Of a stretch of 64,000 bases of DNA, positions 53,201 to 62,670 are shown in pieces. A program made the position numbers and the translations under genes. This DNA is from a virus. The first letter of the stretch is position 1. The number at the start of each line of letters is the position of its first letter. Below the pieces are notes generated by a model that saw nothing but the letters and a program-made list of their open reading frames with translations, had not been told where the DNA came from and did no database searches. The DNA is taken from IMG/VR virus record IMGVR_UViG_3300031963_000006, positions 1-64,000 of that record; one strand, 5' to 3'.

Positions 53201-55510
53201 ATTAATTATAGAAATATTCCATTCCCTGTTGGTATGCCGAGTCCTTTAGGGAATGGTTTAACCTACTTAGAAACTACCGGAGGTCAACACGTTTTAATTG
53301 GAAGTTTAACTCTAATAACCCCTAATAAGATGGTTAAGTTTTTTATAAACTCAACCGCTTTACCATATACCTCATCTTATACCGAGCTATTTGAAATATC
53401 TTCAGCGGTATTAACACCTGACATTGTTTATGGTGATGTTATTGTGACTAATAATTTGGCTGCGGGAGGACAAAAAATAGTATTTACAAAATATGACCCA
53501 TCACTTCCAGGTACTTCGTACCTAACACAATATGATTATAATGGTTTATTTTATGAATTTGACACTAATCCTATAGGACAAAATTCTCCACCATTAGCAA
53601 CTAACAATATAAATCAACCTCAAGGGTTATTCCAATGGGAGGGGTTAAATTATGTAATACAAAGTAATACCGGTGATGTTTATAACGTTAATGGTAATAT
53701 TCCATATGATAGAACTTTAGTTGGAAATGTCGGACAAATTAATGTTAGAGGTGCTTCTCAGACAATTAATTGTTTGGGTAATAATTTAAGTGGAGGGACT
53801 CCTTATTTTAGATATTCGAATAGAACCGATTTTGCCCCAATAAATAATGAATATGTACAAAGTCTTATACTGGTTAACGGTATTAAAGAATTTGATGTTG
53901 ATTTTGGCGATGGTACTATTATTAATTACAACACTACTTTAACGGATGTTACACAAACTCACGTTTATTCACCGTTAGCTCAAGTATATACCGCCACAAC
54001 ATATGGATTTAAATTAAATGGTAGTAATAACCCAAATATTATTAGTGTTGCTTCAGATATATCTATTAGATTTAGAAATATTTCAGAATTGTTAGCAGGT
54101 GACGATGACCCATATACTTTTGGTTCTTTCCCTGGAATGCTGGGCCTAAGATTTGAAAATTGTAGTTTTGCTAATTTGAACTCAGTTGAGACCTCTCCAT
54201 ATTTTACAACCATTCAATTTGACGGACATGATAACCAATTATTAGAACTTAATACTTTTAATTTAGGTTCTAAAACTAAGTTGGAACAAATTTTTATGGC
54301 TAATTGTGATATGACAGGATTTTCTCATGATTTAACATCAACTTTATTAAATCAAGGAGCGTCTGCCTTTAATTTTTTAAACAATCCACTCCTATCTGAG
54401 GTCAATATTGAATTACCAACAACAATATTAACATATTTTGGATTAAGAACTTCAAACAATATTTCCTCATTACAATCAATTAATAGTTTAAATGGTTTTG
54501 AAAATCTAACAGGATTAACCAAGATAGATGTTCAAGGTAATATTTTAACAGGGTGGACATATAATTTACCTGAAAATTTAATTGAATTTGATATTTCTGA
54601 TAATGCAAGACCTATTCTATTTGCACCAAATCAGTATGGTATAAGAGAATTAAATATTGATTTAACAAATAACGATAAATTAGAAATTTTAAATGTTTCT
54701 AGAAATAGACTTACGGCAATTACTGACACAATTATAAACTGTATAGTTTTGGATGAATTATATTTGGAAATAAATCAATTAACTACTATACCTGATTTAC
54801 CAAATTCAATTACTAGATTAGAATTACAATATAATTCTTTAGTAACTTCGTTTACATCTTACTTACCAAATAATTTACAGGTTTTCTATGGTTATAATAA
54901 TTCAAATATAACAGATTGGACTATACCTTTAACAAATACTCAGTTAACCACGTTCTATGTTTATAGTTGTAATATTTCAGGACCTTGGGATACCCAATTC
55001 CCAAGTACTATAAGAAATATTAGATTAGATGGGAATGATATTACATCGATTAATATAAACTTAGTGAATGGTGCAACCACACTTATAATGTCAGATAATA
55101 CCACATTAACACAGATGACTAATTTATCATCCAATTCTACTATCCAAACTTTAGAATTAAATAATTGTGGTTTCACAAGCTTCTCTAATTTGTTTTCAAC
55201 AAGTTTACCTTCAACTTTAAGGGTATTTAAATTTGATGAAAATCCAATAATTGGTTCGACATGGCCCACAAATGCCTTTTTGAACGCTAATATTAATAAC
55301 GTAGTTATGAGACGTTGTGGTTTAGATACGACATCAGTGAACAGAATCATAAACGACATTGCGGCAACAACTACCGCCACCAACGGTACTCTTAATTTGA
55401 GTAACCTAGGAGTTACTAATGGAACCCCTAATTCACCAAGAGATTCGGGTAGTGATGATGCATTAGCCATTTTACAAGCCGCCAATTGGACGGTTACAAC
55501 CGCACCTTAA
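50213..55510 (+). CDS. Giant Pro/Thr-rich spike with propeller, PKD-like and leucine-rich repeats
   Basis: 1765 residues. N-terminal domain (about 1-70, [20 protein letters not shown]) paralogous to that of 36079. A very long PT linker (74-320), beta domain ([18 protein letters not shown], 322-440), PT linker, a second copy ([14 protein letters not shown], 520-638), a 270-residue PT linker, a propeller-like module (about 910-1190), a PKD-like unit (VDFGDGT and THVYSP, near 1223-1250) and a C-terminal leucine-rich repeat region (about 1330-1760) with units such as [23 protein letters not shown] and [14 protein letters not shown]. LRRs are protein-binding surfaces, so the distal end may recognise a host protein. 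No protease motif. Confidence 0.75.
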   Translation: MSQSIVIEYINFSGETAVILFTPFGETDVINLGTVILPYDFNPSLLTPPKDIYGSYNVITSGGSCSNIVTILPTTPNQTRTPSRTPTQTKTQTITPSNTETPTGTPCPTKTSTPTNTQTPTLQPTETPTSTLCPTKTPTETPKSTLTPTKTPTQTKTQTSTPTNTPTNTKTPTKTSTETPTNTPTKTETPTQTKTETPTKTPTKTNTQTPTNTPTNTGTPTPTNTGTPTQTKTSTQTNTSTPTKTETPTQTKTPTITPTQTKTQTTTPTQTKTPTQTKTGTPTQTKTGTPTKTNTPTQTVTRTVTKTSSQTPTPTTTPPGEYTGTNVCDQYIVVSDGYRGTRQFQVDIGSQIGSLNIFFNAGNVPDRFYFYYDGVLERDTGFRGDPSFNPQLNSAGYPSVNGAGTGSFVFNKSTSSPTTIEVIVFSPFEPVDFNLYISCPIPEPSQTPTKTQTPTSTQTKTPTKSITPTKTSTPTINPSQTPTKTQTQTKTPTKTSTTTQTPTKTSTPTQTPTSTPPFEFSGTAVCDQKFFGSPSDYGTLYYTIDVGSEIGPIILNVNSNLTPVWFRLYWNSTLVIDTGFIGNPLYNTELNNLGYPDVSDTGLVSISFDKTLSSPTEVILEIVVPILGASWNALVECPSVTPTPTPTMTQTKTPTITSTNTPTNTNTPTQTKSQTPTNTNTPTVTKTVRATLTPTQTQTSTMTQTRTQTKTPTNTISQTPTQTQTQTPTNTQTPTNTQTDTPRSTRTPTATPTDPPPTPPSTNTPTQTKTNTTTNTSTPSQTATQTKTPTQTTTQTKTSTQTPTQTKTSTQTPTPTRTPDVSPPSTPSPTPTNTGTQTSTPTNTQTQTQTPTNTQTQTQTPTNTQTQTNTPTNTQTQTNTQTPTKSQTPTNTSTKTQTPTPTQTSPTAVPCASECMILFNTSTDLYVYDFTADTSTQITPANLFESDDIAHYWNPITNDGRLWIYGNQGSGNQYFREFRITSICPFTFDPDYGGTGINYRNIPFPVGMPSPLGNGLTYLETTGGQHVLIGSLTLITPNKMVKFFINSTALPYTSSYTELFEISSAVLTPDIVYGDVIVTNNLAAGGQKIVFTKYDPSLPGTSYLTQYDYNGLFYEFDTNPIGQNSPPLATNNINQPQGLFQWEGLNYVIQSNTGDVYNVNGNIPYDRTLVGNVGQINVRGASQTINCLGNNLSGGTPYFRYSNRTDFAPINNEYVQSLILVNGIKEFDVDFGDGTIINYNTTLTDVTQTHVYSPLAQVYTATTYGFKLNGSNNPNIISVASDISIRFRNISELLAGDDDPYTFGSFPGMLGLRFENCSFANLNSVETSPYFTTIQFDGHDNQLLELNTFNLGSKTKLEQIFMANCDMTGFSHDLTSTLLNQGASAFNFLNNPLLSEVNIELPTTILTYFGLRTSNNISSLQSINSLNGFENLTGLTKIDVQGNILTGWTYNLPENLIEFDISDNARPILFAPNQYGIRELNIDLTNNDKLEILNVSRNRLTAITDTIINCIVLDELYLEINQLTTIPDLPNSITRLELQYNSLVTSFTSYLPNNLQVFYGYNNSNITDWTIPLTNTQLTTFYVYSCNISGPWDTQFPSTIRNIRLDGNDITSININLVNGATTLIMSDNTTLTQMTNLSSNSTIQTLELNNCGFTSFSNLFSTSLPSTLRVFKFDENPIIGSTWPTNAFLNANINNVVMRRCGLDTTSVNRIINDIAATTTATNGTLNLSNLGVTNGTPNSPRDSGSDDALAILQAANWTVTTAP
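50430..51175 (+). repeat. Pro/Thr-rich linker repeat
   Basis: About 248 codons of TPTxTxTPT repeats, the longest uninterrupted of the leading linkers. Near-identical short units occur in tandem (for example [16 protein letters not shown] and [16 protein letters not shown]), showing local duplication in addition to the general pattern. Confidence 0.85.
52125..52935 (+). repeat. Pro/Thr-rich linker with 30-bp tandem units
   Basis: About 270 codons. Between about 52738 and 52857 four 30-nt units stand in tandem: two nearly identical units containing ACTCAGACTCAAACTCAAAC, then two containing ACGCAAACTCAAACTAATAC. Just before, a unit containing ACTAAAACATCTACTCAGAC is duplicated (about 52590-52650). 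These point to recent copy-number change by slippage or recombination. Confidence 0.8.
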
Positions 55511-55523
55511 AAAATATAGAAGA

Positions 55524-56735
55524 ATGCAAAAGGTGGAAATAACTGATTTATGTGGAACCCCTCCTTATGTTGCTAAGGTGTGTGATTACACATACAATTA
55601 TTGTTATCCTGAAATAAGTGGTATAACAGATGTTCCTTTTTATATTGATATACCTGAAGAATTACAGGGGTCTTTTAGGGTAATAATACAATTAACAGAC
55701 ACTTCAGGATGCACCGAATTTAGATATATTGATTCAATAACTCCAACACCAACTGTAACCTTAACTCCATCTCCAACATCCACACCAACTTCAGAATGTA
55801 GATGTATCGTGTTTACTAACACATCGGCAGGAGACATTGATATCGGTTACACACAATGTGATGGTACCCCTTTTTATGGGTTATGTCCTGGCGATAACTT
55901 ATTGTATGCGTGCGGCTCGAATCCGTATGTAACAAATGATAAAGCGTATTTTAATATCTATGGTGATTGTATTAATAATTCTTGTTTTGACCCCCCGCTT
56001 CCATTTCCATTTGAGTCAACCCCTACAGTTACTCCAACACTAACTGTAACTCCGTCATATACCCCTTCGGTAACATTAACAAAAACTCCAACAGGAACAA
56101 TTACAAGTCCAACACCAACAAAAACTCAAACTAAAACACCTAGAATAACCACAACACCAACTGCCGCACCATTTGTTGCGTATTTATTCATTGAACCAAA
56201 TACAGGGTCAACCGAAATAGGTGAATGGATGTACACAGTAAACGGTCAAAATTTCTTTGGATTTAGTAACGGTAGTCAACCAACTCAAAACCAATCGGAT
56301 TTTAATAATGAATTAAATATATATGTTGATTTTTCAGGATGGACCGCAGGGACATTCCCTTCAGTAATAACACAAACAATTCCTAGAGTTTCAGGTGGAG
56401 TTGATGCATTTGGTAATTCTATAGTTGCTAATAACTTCACAACGGCTGTAGTATCAGCAAATACATTGAATGGTAGTGGATGGTTCGTTTGGATGATACC
56501 AACCGGAGCAACAAATGGTCTGTACCAATCTCAGATAGATTACAGTTTATCAAGTCCAAATCTTTTGACTCCATTATTTATGGAGTCAACAATTTATAGT
56601 TACACATTCTATTATACAGGCTCAACCATACCAAATACGACTTATCGAGTTTATACCACATTCCCAGGCGTAGATTTTAATTTATCAAACGCAGGAACGA
56701 ATATTTATTTTAGAGGTAACTCATTAAGTTCATAA
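55524..56735 (+). CDS. Modular surface protein with two PT linkers
   Basis: 403 residues. Starts MQKVEITDLCGTPPYVAKVC with a small Cys-containing beta domain (1-72), a short PT linker (about 74-90), a Cys-rich unit (CRCIVFTNTSAGDIDIGYTQ, ... NNSCFDPP, 91-160), a second PT linker (165-212) and a C-terminal beta domain (VAYLFIEPNTGSTEIGEWMY to the end) without Cys. It follows the LRR spike by 13 nt and precedes a fibre gene by 1 nt. Likely a short fibre or tail-tip protein. No enzymatic motif. Confidence 0.6.
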   Translation: MQKVEITDLCGTPPYVAKVCDYTYNYCYPEISGITDVPFYIDIPEELQGSFRVIIQLTDTSGCTEFRYIDSITPTPTVTLTPSPTSTPTSECRCIVFTNTSAGDIDIGYTQCDGTPFYGLCPGDNLLYACGSNPYVTNDKAYFNIYGDCINNSCFDPPLPFPFESTPTVTPTLTVTPSYTPSVTLTKTPTGTITSPTPTKTQTKTPRITTTPTAAPFVAYLFIEPNTGSTEIGEWMYTVNGQNFFGFSNGSQPTQNQSDFNNELNIYVDFSGWTAGTFPSVITQTIPRVSGGVDAFGNSIVANNFTTAVVSANTLNGSGWFVWMIPTGATNGLYQSQIDYSLSSPNLLTPLFMESTIYSYTFYYTGSTIPNTTYRVYTTFPGVDFNLSNAGTNIYFRGNSLSS

Positions 56736-56736
56736 T

Positions 56737-58242
56737 ATGGCCGAACCCTTTAAACTTCCAATATCTCCCGAACAACTAAACGGAATTCAATCAGTATCGA
56801 GAACTGAGGTTTTTGGTACAAACTATTCTGTATTAGGTATTGGTGGTTATATGGAGGTATATAACATTTCGGATTTAACATTTGAAATACCTTCAGGTGT
56901 AACTGGTACAATAAGTCTGAGTTCCAATACAATACCAATTAATTTTATAAAAGGTAGTGGGTCCGCATATTCTCCTGATATTCTTGTTATGGGTTCTGAC
57001 AATCTATCTTCAGGTAGAAGAAGATTGGGTATGTTGGCCTACGTATATGAGACTGACCAAATCTACCAATATCGTATAGATAATTATGATACTCTATGGG
57101 CGGCGGCAACAGGTGCCACAGGAGTTGGTGGTGATACAGTTGTTATGTCCGATTTTGGCACAACCGTAAAGAATAACTCCGTTGCCGGTCAAAACTTTAT
57201 AAACGCGTGGACAGCAAATACCATAGAGGATGTAAGTGGTGAGACTAGTGTTACTGCCGTTTGGAAAAAACTAACAACAGGTGGTGGAGGAGGTTCAGGA
57301 ATTACTGGAGGAACATATTACCCAAACACATTAACTTTAGATTTAGAATCCACAGGTGGAACAATATCGATTGGTAATGTAACAGGTCTTTATATCTCTG
57401 CGGGAACTTATTCGTCAGGAACTTCTACTTTGGATTTATATAATTCGACAGGAGGAACAATATCAGTAACTGGTATAACGGCTGGTTCAGGAGGGGCAAC
57501 AGGACTAACTCCAAGTGATTATGTTGTACAAGGTAAGTTAAATGCAAACCAATCAATCTCGGCAAATACAGATGTAATTATACAGTTTGTAGATGACTTT
57601 GACCCACAGAATTGGTGGAACGCATCTACGTATCAACTCACCCCTACAATTGCGGGATACTATAATATTTTTGTTGGGGTATGGCTTGATAATCCGGGTG
57701 TAACAAATAATCAAGCAAATATTCAGGTTAGAAAAAATGGTAATTCATTTGTAATTGTACAAAATCCATTAAACAATGTAACGGGTCAAGCATTCGAGGC
57801 CAGTAAAATTGTCTATTTGAATGGCACGACAGATTATATCGAATTTACAATCTTTCAAGGCTCAACAGGAAGTGTCAATATATTACAAGGAACTGCAAAT
57901 GGTTCGGGAACTTGGTTTTCCGCATCATTAATTGTCGGTGGAAACTCGGCGTTCACTGGAGGGGGAACAACAAACTACATTTCAAAATGGACAAGTTCTT
58001 CTAGTTTAGGAAACAGTCAAATTTTTGATAACGGAACTTCTGTAGGTTTTGGGACATCCTCACCTAGTTCTAGTTCAATAGTTGATTTGACATCATCATC
58101 TAAAGGGTTTTTACCTCCAAGAATGACGGAAGCTCAACGAAACGCGATATCAAGTCCAACAATTGGATTAATGGTATATCAAACCAATGGAAGTGATGGA
58201 GTGTATGTTTATAAAGCTTCGGGTTGGGTTCAGATGATATAA
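56737..58242 (+). CDS. Tail fibre protein with C1q-like domain and LPPRMT terminus
   Basis: 501 residues. The N-terminal 180 residues (MAEPFKLPISPEQLNGIQSV) include a virion-attachment type start; then Gly/Thr/Ser-rich beta repeats (GGTYYPNTLTLDLESTGGTI). Residues about 260-410 resemble a C1q/TNF-like jelly roll (YQLTPTIAGYYNIFVGVWLD ... FEASKIVYLNGTTDYIEFTI). The last 45 residues carry the common phage fibre ending GFLPPRMTEAQRNAI ... GLMVYQTNG ... GVYVYKASGWVQ. Probably a trimeric receptor-binding fibre. Related ending in the gene at 59093. Confidence 0.75.
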   Translation: MAEPFKLPISPEQLNGIQSVSRTEVFGTNYSVLGIGGYMEVYNISDLTFEIPSGVTGTISLSSNTIPINFIKGSGSAYSPDILVMGSDNLSSGRRRLGMLAYVYETDQIYQYRIDNYDTLWAAATGATGVGGDTVVMSDFGTTVKNNSVAGQNFINAWTANTIEDVSGETSVTAVWKKLTTGGGGGSGITGGTYYPNTLTLDLESTGGTISIGNVTGLYISAGTYSSGTSTLDLYNSTGGTISVTGITAGSGGATGLTPSDYVVQGKLNANQSISANTDVIIQFVDDFDPQNWWNASTYQLTPTIAGYYNIFVGVWLDNPGVTNNQANIQVRKNGNSFVIVQNPLNNVTGQAFEASKIVYLNGTTDYIEFTIFQGSTGSVNILQGTANGSGTWFSASLIVGGNSAFTGGGTTNYISKWTSSSSLGNSQIFDNGTSVGFGTSSPSSSSIVDLTSSSKGFLPPRMTEAQRNAISSPTIGLMVYQTNGSDGVYVYKASGWVQMI

Positions 58243-58704
58243 TTATTTACCCATCAACCTATTGAGAATATCCTGTTTTGTAAGTTCAACTTTTCTTTTA
58301 GTTTGAACTGTTTTTGTTTCAACCACTTTTGGCTTTACAGGTTCTTCTTTTTGTTCGGCAACAATCACATTAACTTTTGGTTTGTCCTCGACTTGCTCAG
58401 CAACAACAACATTAACTTTCTTGTTTGTCTTAACACTAAAGTCAGAAGCCCATGGCTCAAAATACACATCATCGGCAATAACTTCCAATCTCATATTACC
58501 TTTTGTACCTTCAGGTAAAAAGTGCTTTGTTTTAGGAATATTAACTTCACAAATACCGGTATTTTCTATTGAACCATTAAACATGTAGGACATTTCATCG
58601 GTTTCAATAACCAATCTAACTTTAGATTTAGATAATGAAGTACCTTCAATTTCAATATTACAATTGAATTTGTTTGCTTTATCTGTATATAAATTGTATG
58701 CCAT
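58243..58704 (-). CDS. Hypothetical beta-rich protein with C-terminal helix tag
   Basis: 153 residues. The first 95 residues are beta-rich (ANKFNCNIEIEGTSLSKSKV, RLVIETDEMSYMFNG, GICEVNIPKTKHFLPEGTKG), like small virion proteins of T4-like phages. A Lys/Val/Glu/Pro-rich linker with two VNV(V/I)VAEQ repeats follows, and the last residues, RKVELTKQDILNRLMGK, are a tag related to the LTE motif. Opposite in direction to its neighbours and immediately convergent with the fibre gene (0-nt gap). Confidence 0.6.
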   Translation of the reverse strand: MAYNLYTDKANKFNCNIEIEGTSLSKSKVRLVIETDEMSYMFNGSIENTGICEVNIPKTKHFLPEGTKGNMRLEVIADDVYFEPWASDFSVKTNKKVNVVVAEQVEDKPKVNVIVAEQKEEPVKPKVVETKTVQTKRKVELTKQDILNRLMGK

Positions 58705-58709
58705 ATCTC

Positions 58710-58716
58710 ATAAATA
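58710..58716 (-). promoter_or_regulatory. TATATTTAT element (candidate late promoter)
   Basis: Minus-strand TATATTTAT with only 5 nt (GAGAT) before the ATG at 58704, comparable to the short spacing before 12001. It lies in the 17-nt gap after the upstream gene. Confidence 0.35.
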
Positions 58717-58721
58717 TATCG

Positions 58722-59054
58722 TTAATCTATATTTTTCACATTGACATTTATAAATCTTTGTTCTTTCATTAACACCTCAACATCTTTTAATCTTATTTTT
58801 ACTTGTTTGTTTTTCCCTTTTGACATTTTTTTCTCAATAACAATTTCATCCACCTCAAGTCTCAAAAATAGATTAATTAAAACTTCTTTTTCTTCTTTAT
58901 CTAATTCTTTAAGTTTGGCCCTAAATCTCCTTATGGATTGCATACCACCGGCTCCTTGAACCAATTTTTCAATAACGCAACCTTCTTTCCAAGTGAAAGG
59001 TGTTTCATTCCAAGGAAATGGTGTATCATCCCATGCGTAACAAACGAGTGCCAT
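58722..59054 (-). CDS. Small basic hypothetical protein
   Basis: 110 residues from the ATG at 59054 (MALVCYAWDDTPFPWNETPF). A longer frame starting at 59159 exists, but it would run across the intergenic promoter and the start of the divergent gene at 59093, so it is rejected. N-terminal Trp/Pro-rich segment (DDTPFPWNETPFTW), then Gly-rich GAGGMQSIRRFRAK and a charged helical region. A DD/E-P-F-x-W repeated phrase and small size suggest a phage structural or connector-type protein, but I cannot name a family. Confidence 0.6.
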   Translation of the reverse strand: MALVCYAWDDTPFPWNETPFTWKEGCVIEKLVQGAGGMQSIRRFRAKLKELDKEEKEVLINLFLRLEVDEIVIEKKMSKGKNKQVKIRLKDVEVLMKEQRFINVNVKNID

Positions 59055-59056
59055 AC

Positions 59057-59064
59057 TATTTATA
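59057..59064 (+). promoter_or_regulatory. TATTTATA element (candidate late promoter)
   Basis: TATTTATA located 28 nt before the ATG at 59093. The reverse strand reads TATAAATA only 2 nt from the divergent start at 59054, so the rightward use is more likely. Confidence 0.4.
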
Positions 59065-59092
59065 AGTAGTATATTTTTAATAAAATTAAAGG

Positions 59093-59818
59093 ATGTCCGA
59101 TATATCAAATCAATTAATAAAGGATTCATACAATTATGTTCTTCAGTCTGACTTATCAAGCGGTACGGTATATCGTATAGGTGGAAGTATACCTGTTAAT
59201 CCAAAATTTTTATCAGGATTAACAATTAATGGTGATTTTATATATTCAAATGGAACGGAACAAAATGGTTATGCTCTTTTAACTGACGGAACAGGATATG
59301 CTTATTGGGGGCCTGTATCATCAGCAACACCTTCTTCAGGTGTAACATTTATTGCGGTAGGAACAGGATTATCGGCGGACTCAACAACAGGAGCTGTCAC
59401 AATAATTAATACTGCTCCTGACCAAACAGTTACAATTACAGGTGGAACCAATATTCAAATTACGGGAACATATCCTGATTTCGGTGTAAACTTTACTGGT
59501 TCAACAACAGGAGGAACCGTTAGTGGAGATTACCTTCCATTAAGCGGGGGAACCGTAACAGGAGGAACAATATTCCAAAGCGGATTAACGGCAAATACAT
59601 TTTATTCATCAGGTCAAGTTGGTATTGGAACGGCAAGTCCAAATGCTAAGGCAATAATAGAAATTGCATCAACAACCCAAGGTGTTTTATTTCCAAGAAT
59701 GACAAAAGTAGAAAGGGATGCAATTACTTCTCCACCAATTGGACTTATACTTTTTGTGACTGATGATAATGAAGGTTTGTATATTTATAAAACAAGTGGA
59801 TGGGTTCAAATAATTTAA
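59093..59818 (+). CDS. Small tail fibre protein
   Basis: 241 residues. N-terminal helix (MSDISNQLIKDSYNYVLQSD), then Gly/Thr-rich fibre repeats (GVTFIAVGTGLSADSTTGAV, GTVSGDYLPLSGGTVTGGTI) typical of collagen-like/beta-spiral fibres and the SGGTVTGG phage fibre phrase. The C-terminus GVLFPRMTKVERDAITSPPI ... GLYIYKTSGWVQII matches the fibre ending in 56737. It ends 3 nt before the following fibre gene, suggesting coupled assembly. Confidence 0.72.
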   Translation: MSDISNQLIKDSYNYVLQSDLSSGTVYRIGGSIPVNPKFLSGLTINGDFIYSNGTEQNGYALLTDGTGYAYWGPVSSATPSSGVTFIAVGTGLSADSTTGAVTIINTAPDQTVTITGGTNIQITGTYPDFGVNFTGSTTGGTVSGDYLPLSGGTVTGGTIFQSGLTANTFYSSGQVGIGTASPNAKAIIEIASTTQGVLFPRMTKVERDAITSPPIGLILFVTDDNEGLYIYKTSGWVQII

Positions 59819-59821
59819 GAA

Positions 59822-62668
59822 ATGGCAAATAACGGAATATTTTATAGTTCGGGTAATAGTTTAAATTTTACAACAAGTGGAACAACTTGGCTTTCATTGA
59901 ACAGTCAAGGATTACTTTCAGGTTTAAATTTGTCAATGTCGGCAGTTACGGCTAATACCGTATCACAAGTTAATTATATTGATTTTACAACAGGGTCAAC
60001 AAATCCACTACAAACAGGAGGTAGAATATTTTTTGATAATGTATCAAAGGCGCTTTCTTATTATGATGTTGATAATAGTTTACTCCCAATTGCAATGGGA
60101 CAACAACTATACGCAAGAGTTTACAACGGTACAGGAGTTCAAATTGATAAGGGTAAAGTAGTTACAATTACAGGAACAACAAATGGATTACCAAGTATAA
60201 TATTGGCAGTTAATAATCACGCATTGGGTACACCAAGGCCAATTGGCGTTGCCGCTGAGAACATATCAAATGGAGGTACTGGGTTAGTTTTAAATAATGG
60301 TATTTTAAGTGGAATAACACTTAACACATTTGCAAACGGAGACATTCTATACCTTTCTGATACAACACCTGGTGGATATGTTAACTCCACAGCATCACTA
60401 GCATTTAGTGCTAGAACAAATGAAATCGGATATGTTCTACAAACGGGTTCTACAACGGGTAAGATTTATATTAATATTAATAATGAAGATAGTAACCTTA
60501 CACTAACCGATATTGAAAGAAATATCTTGGAAGGTAATGTCATTTCAAGTGGAGTATATGAATATACGGGAATGACTCAAGGAACAGGGGCAACTATTAA
60601 TGTTGCAATGGCAAGGGGATGGATAGTTAGAAATACATATGGATTTGCAACGCTACCTGATGTTGATAACATTTACTATACAGGTGGAACAAACATTCCT
60701 TTAACTAATCTTGCAACAGATGACGCAACATTTATTTTAATTAATAGTGCATCAACATTAGTTCAACAAACAACATTTCCAACACCCCAAGAAAGAAGAG
60801 AAAATATATTCTTAGGTAAAGTAGTTCACCCAAGTAGAATTTCAATTACATCAATTAACCAAACGGTTGACTTTGATGTGTCACCAATGGCCGCACTTCG
60901 AGACCTTTGGACTCCATTGAAATTGATTAATCAGGGTGTTTTAGTATCCCCAACAGGGACTGGAATGACGATTAATACATCATCGGGTGCATTGTGGGGT
61001 AATGGTATTGGATGGGTAACAAATCAACAAAATCCAGATAGTGTTACCATTTCCGGCGCATCACCAACCACATTCCAGTATAGAACACAATTAGGTCCAT
61101 TAACAGGTGGTAGTGTTACAACAGGAAATACAACAACAATAGACCCTGGTTACTATGATTTAAATGGAGTTGTTACTGCGGTAGGAGGGGGTTCAAACTC
61201 ATCAACAAATCAAAGAGTTTATTTATTTCCAACTGGTCTTGTCAGAATCCAATTGGGTCAAAAAGTATATGGAACACTTGCCGAGGCGGTTGCTGGTTCA
61301 CAAACTGAGACGTTTGTCGAATATTCTCTTAATAGAGAGAATGGTATATTAATAGGAATACTTTCACTTAACAAAAACGCATCTGTTGGTAATGGAGGTC
61401 TAGTAAACACTAACTATGCGGTGTTTAACTCAGTTTCAAAATTTGGTGAAGTATTAGGAGGAACTGGAGGTTTATCAACAACAACTCTCCAACAGGCTTA
61501 TGATAACTCCACTGAACCTGAAATTTTAATTAACTCAACATTAGATGGTTTAAGTATTAGAAATGGAACGGGTGGTGCCGATAATGTCACAAGTTTATTA
61601 CAAGGACAGAATACTGCCGGAACTACAACTTCATTTATTAGAGCTGACGGAGTATTTTCAGGAACATCAATATTTGGGACGGGTTTAACCGCTAATACAA
61701 TATCGGCATCGACATATTATAACCTTCCAGGTAGTTCATCCGCAAATTGCTTCACAGATTTTTTTGTAACTAATATAAGTGGATGTTCTCCTGTCAATAT
61801 GTTGTCACCACTTAATGTTCAAGATGGTTTATCTGTTACAGGGACTTCAACATTTACAAGTCAGGCTAATTTTACAGGAGGATTATCCGCAAATACATTT
61901 TCTGCGGGGACATATCAGAATTTACCTTCGTTTAATTCGGTACAAATTAACGGCACAACTCAGTTCTCAGGTAATACAAATAACTTTATTAATTTCAGTG
62001 GTATTAATATTACCATAACATCTGCGGCAACTAATACACTTGTATTTAGTGCGGGAACAGGTGGAGCCGGTGCCGTTAGTTCAGTTACTGCAGGCTCAGG
62101 ATTATCAGGTAATTCAACAACAGGGGCAATTACATTAATTAATACTCAAGTTCAAGGAATAACAGGAATTACCGCTGGTTCAGGTATTTCGGTTAGTACC
62201 ACCGATAATGTAACCACAATAACAAATGGAGTACAAGTTGCAATGCTGACATCCGACCAAACCAGTCTTACAACAACACTTGCGGACATTACTGATTTAT
62301 CTTTTGCGGTTGTTAGTGGGAGTATCTATAGATTTAGGTTTGTATTTCATTATGAGGCCTTTAATACCTCAACAGGTAGTAGATGGACTATTAATGGCCC
62401 TACCACCAGCATTCTGTCATATAGGTCAATGTATACTTTAGGTGTTGGAACACAAACATTAAACCCAGCCATAAATACTTATGATACACCAGCGACAGCA
62501 AACGCATCATCAACCGCAACCGCAGGAAATATTGCGATAGTTGAAGGTGTTATAAAACCTTCGGCCAATGGGACTGTTGTTGCAAGATTTGCTTCAGAGT
62601 TTCCGATTGCCGGTGCTTTTATTAGAGCAAAAGAAGGGTCATATGTTGAATATCAAAAAATTTCATAA
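59822..62668 (+). CDS. Long tail fibre protein
   Basis: 948 residues. N-terminal MANNGIFYSSGNSLNFTTSG and a region (about 80-280) with QQLYARVYNGTGVQIDKGKV and ENISNGGTGLVLNNGILSG resembling the shaft domain of phage fibres (the VTITGTTNGLPSI phrase is common). A mid-part (about 260-560) and GlySer/Thr-rich repeats (TANTISASTYYNL, TSQANFTGGLSANTF) follow. The C-terminal domain (MLTSDQTSLTTTLADITDLS ... AKEGSYVEYQKIS) looks like a jelly-roll tip. Probably the major trimeric receptor-binding fibre. Starts 3 nt after the previous fibre gene. Confidence 0.75.
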   Translation: MANNGIFYSSGNSLNFTTSGTTWLSLNSQGLLSGLNLSMSAVTANTVSQVNYIDFTTGSTNPLQTGGRIFFDNVSKALSYYDVDNSLLPIAMGQQLYARVYNGTGVQIDKGKVVTITGTTNGLPSIILAVNNHALGTPRPIGVAAENISNGGTGLVLNNGILSGITLNTFANGDILYLSDTTPGGYVNSTASLAFSARTNEIGYVLQTGSTTGKIYININNEDSNLTLTDIERNILEGNVISSGVYEYTGMTQGTGATINVAMARGWIVRNTYGFATLPDVDNIYYTGGTNIPLTNLATDDATFILINSASTLVQQTTFPTPQERRENIFLGKVVHPSRISITSINQTVDFDVSPMAALRDLWTPLKLINQGVLVSPTGTGMTINTSSGALWGNGIGWVTNQQNPDSVTISGASPTTFQYRTQLGPLTGGSVTTGNTTTIDPGYYDLNGVVTAVGGGSNSSTNQRVYLFPTGLVRIQLGQKVYGTLAEAVAGSQTETFVEYSLNRENGILIGILSLNKNASVGNGGLVNTNYAVFNSVSKFGEVLGGTGGLSTTTLQQAYDNSTEPEILINSTLDGLSIRNGTGGADNVTSLLQGQNTAGTTTSFIRADGVFSGTSIFGTGLTANTISASTYYNLPGSSSANCFTDFFVTNISGCSPVNMLSPLNVQDGLSVTGTSTFTSQANFTGGLSANTFSAGTYQNLPSFNSVQINGTTQFSGNTNNFINFSGINITITSAATNTLVFSAGTGGAGAVSSVTAGSGLSGNSTTGAITLINTQVQGITGITAGSGISVSTTDNVTTITNGVQVAMLTSDQTSLTTTLADITDLSFAVVSGSIYRFRFVFHYEAFNTSTGSRWTINGPTTSILSYRSMYTLGVGTQTLNPAINTYDTPATANASSTATAGNIAIVEGVIKPSANGTVVARFASEFPIAGAFIRAKEGSYVEYQKIS

Positions 62669-62670
62669 GT

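Noticed and set aside
59054-59159. Longer start of the small protein at 58722 (from 59159).
   Set aside because: It would cross the divergent promoter region and the start of the 59093 fibre gene; MALVCYAWDD at 59054 is a better start.
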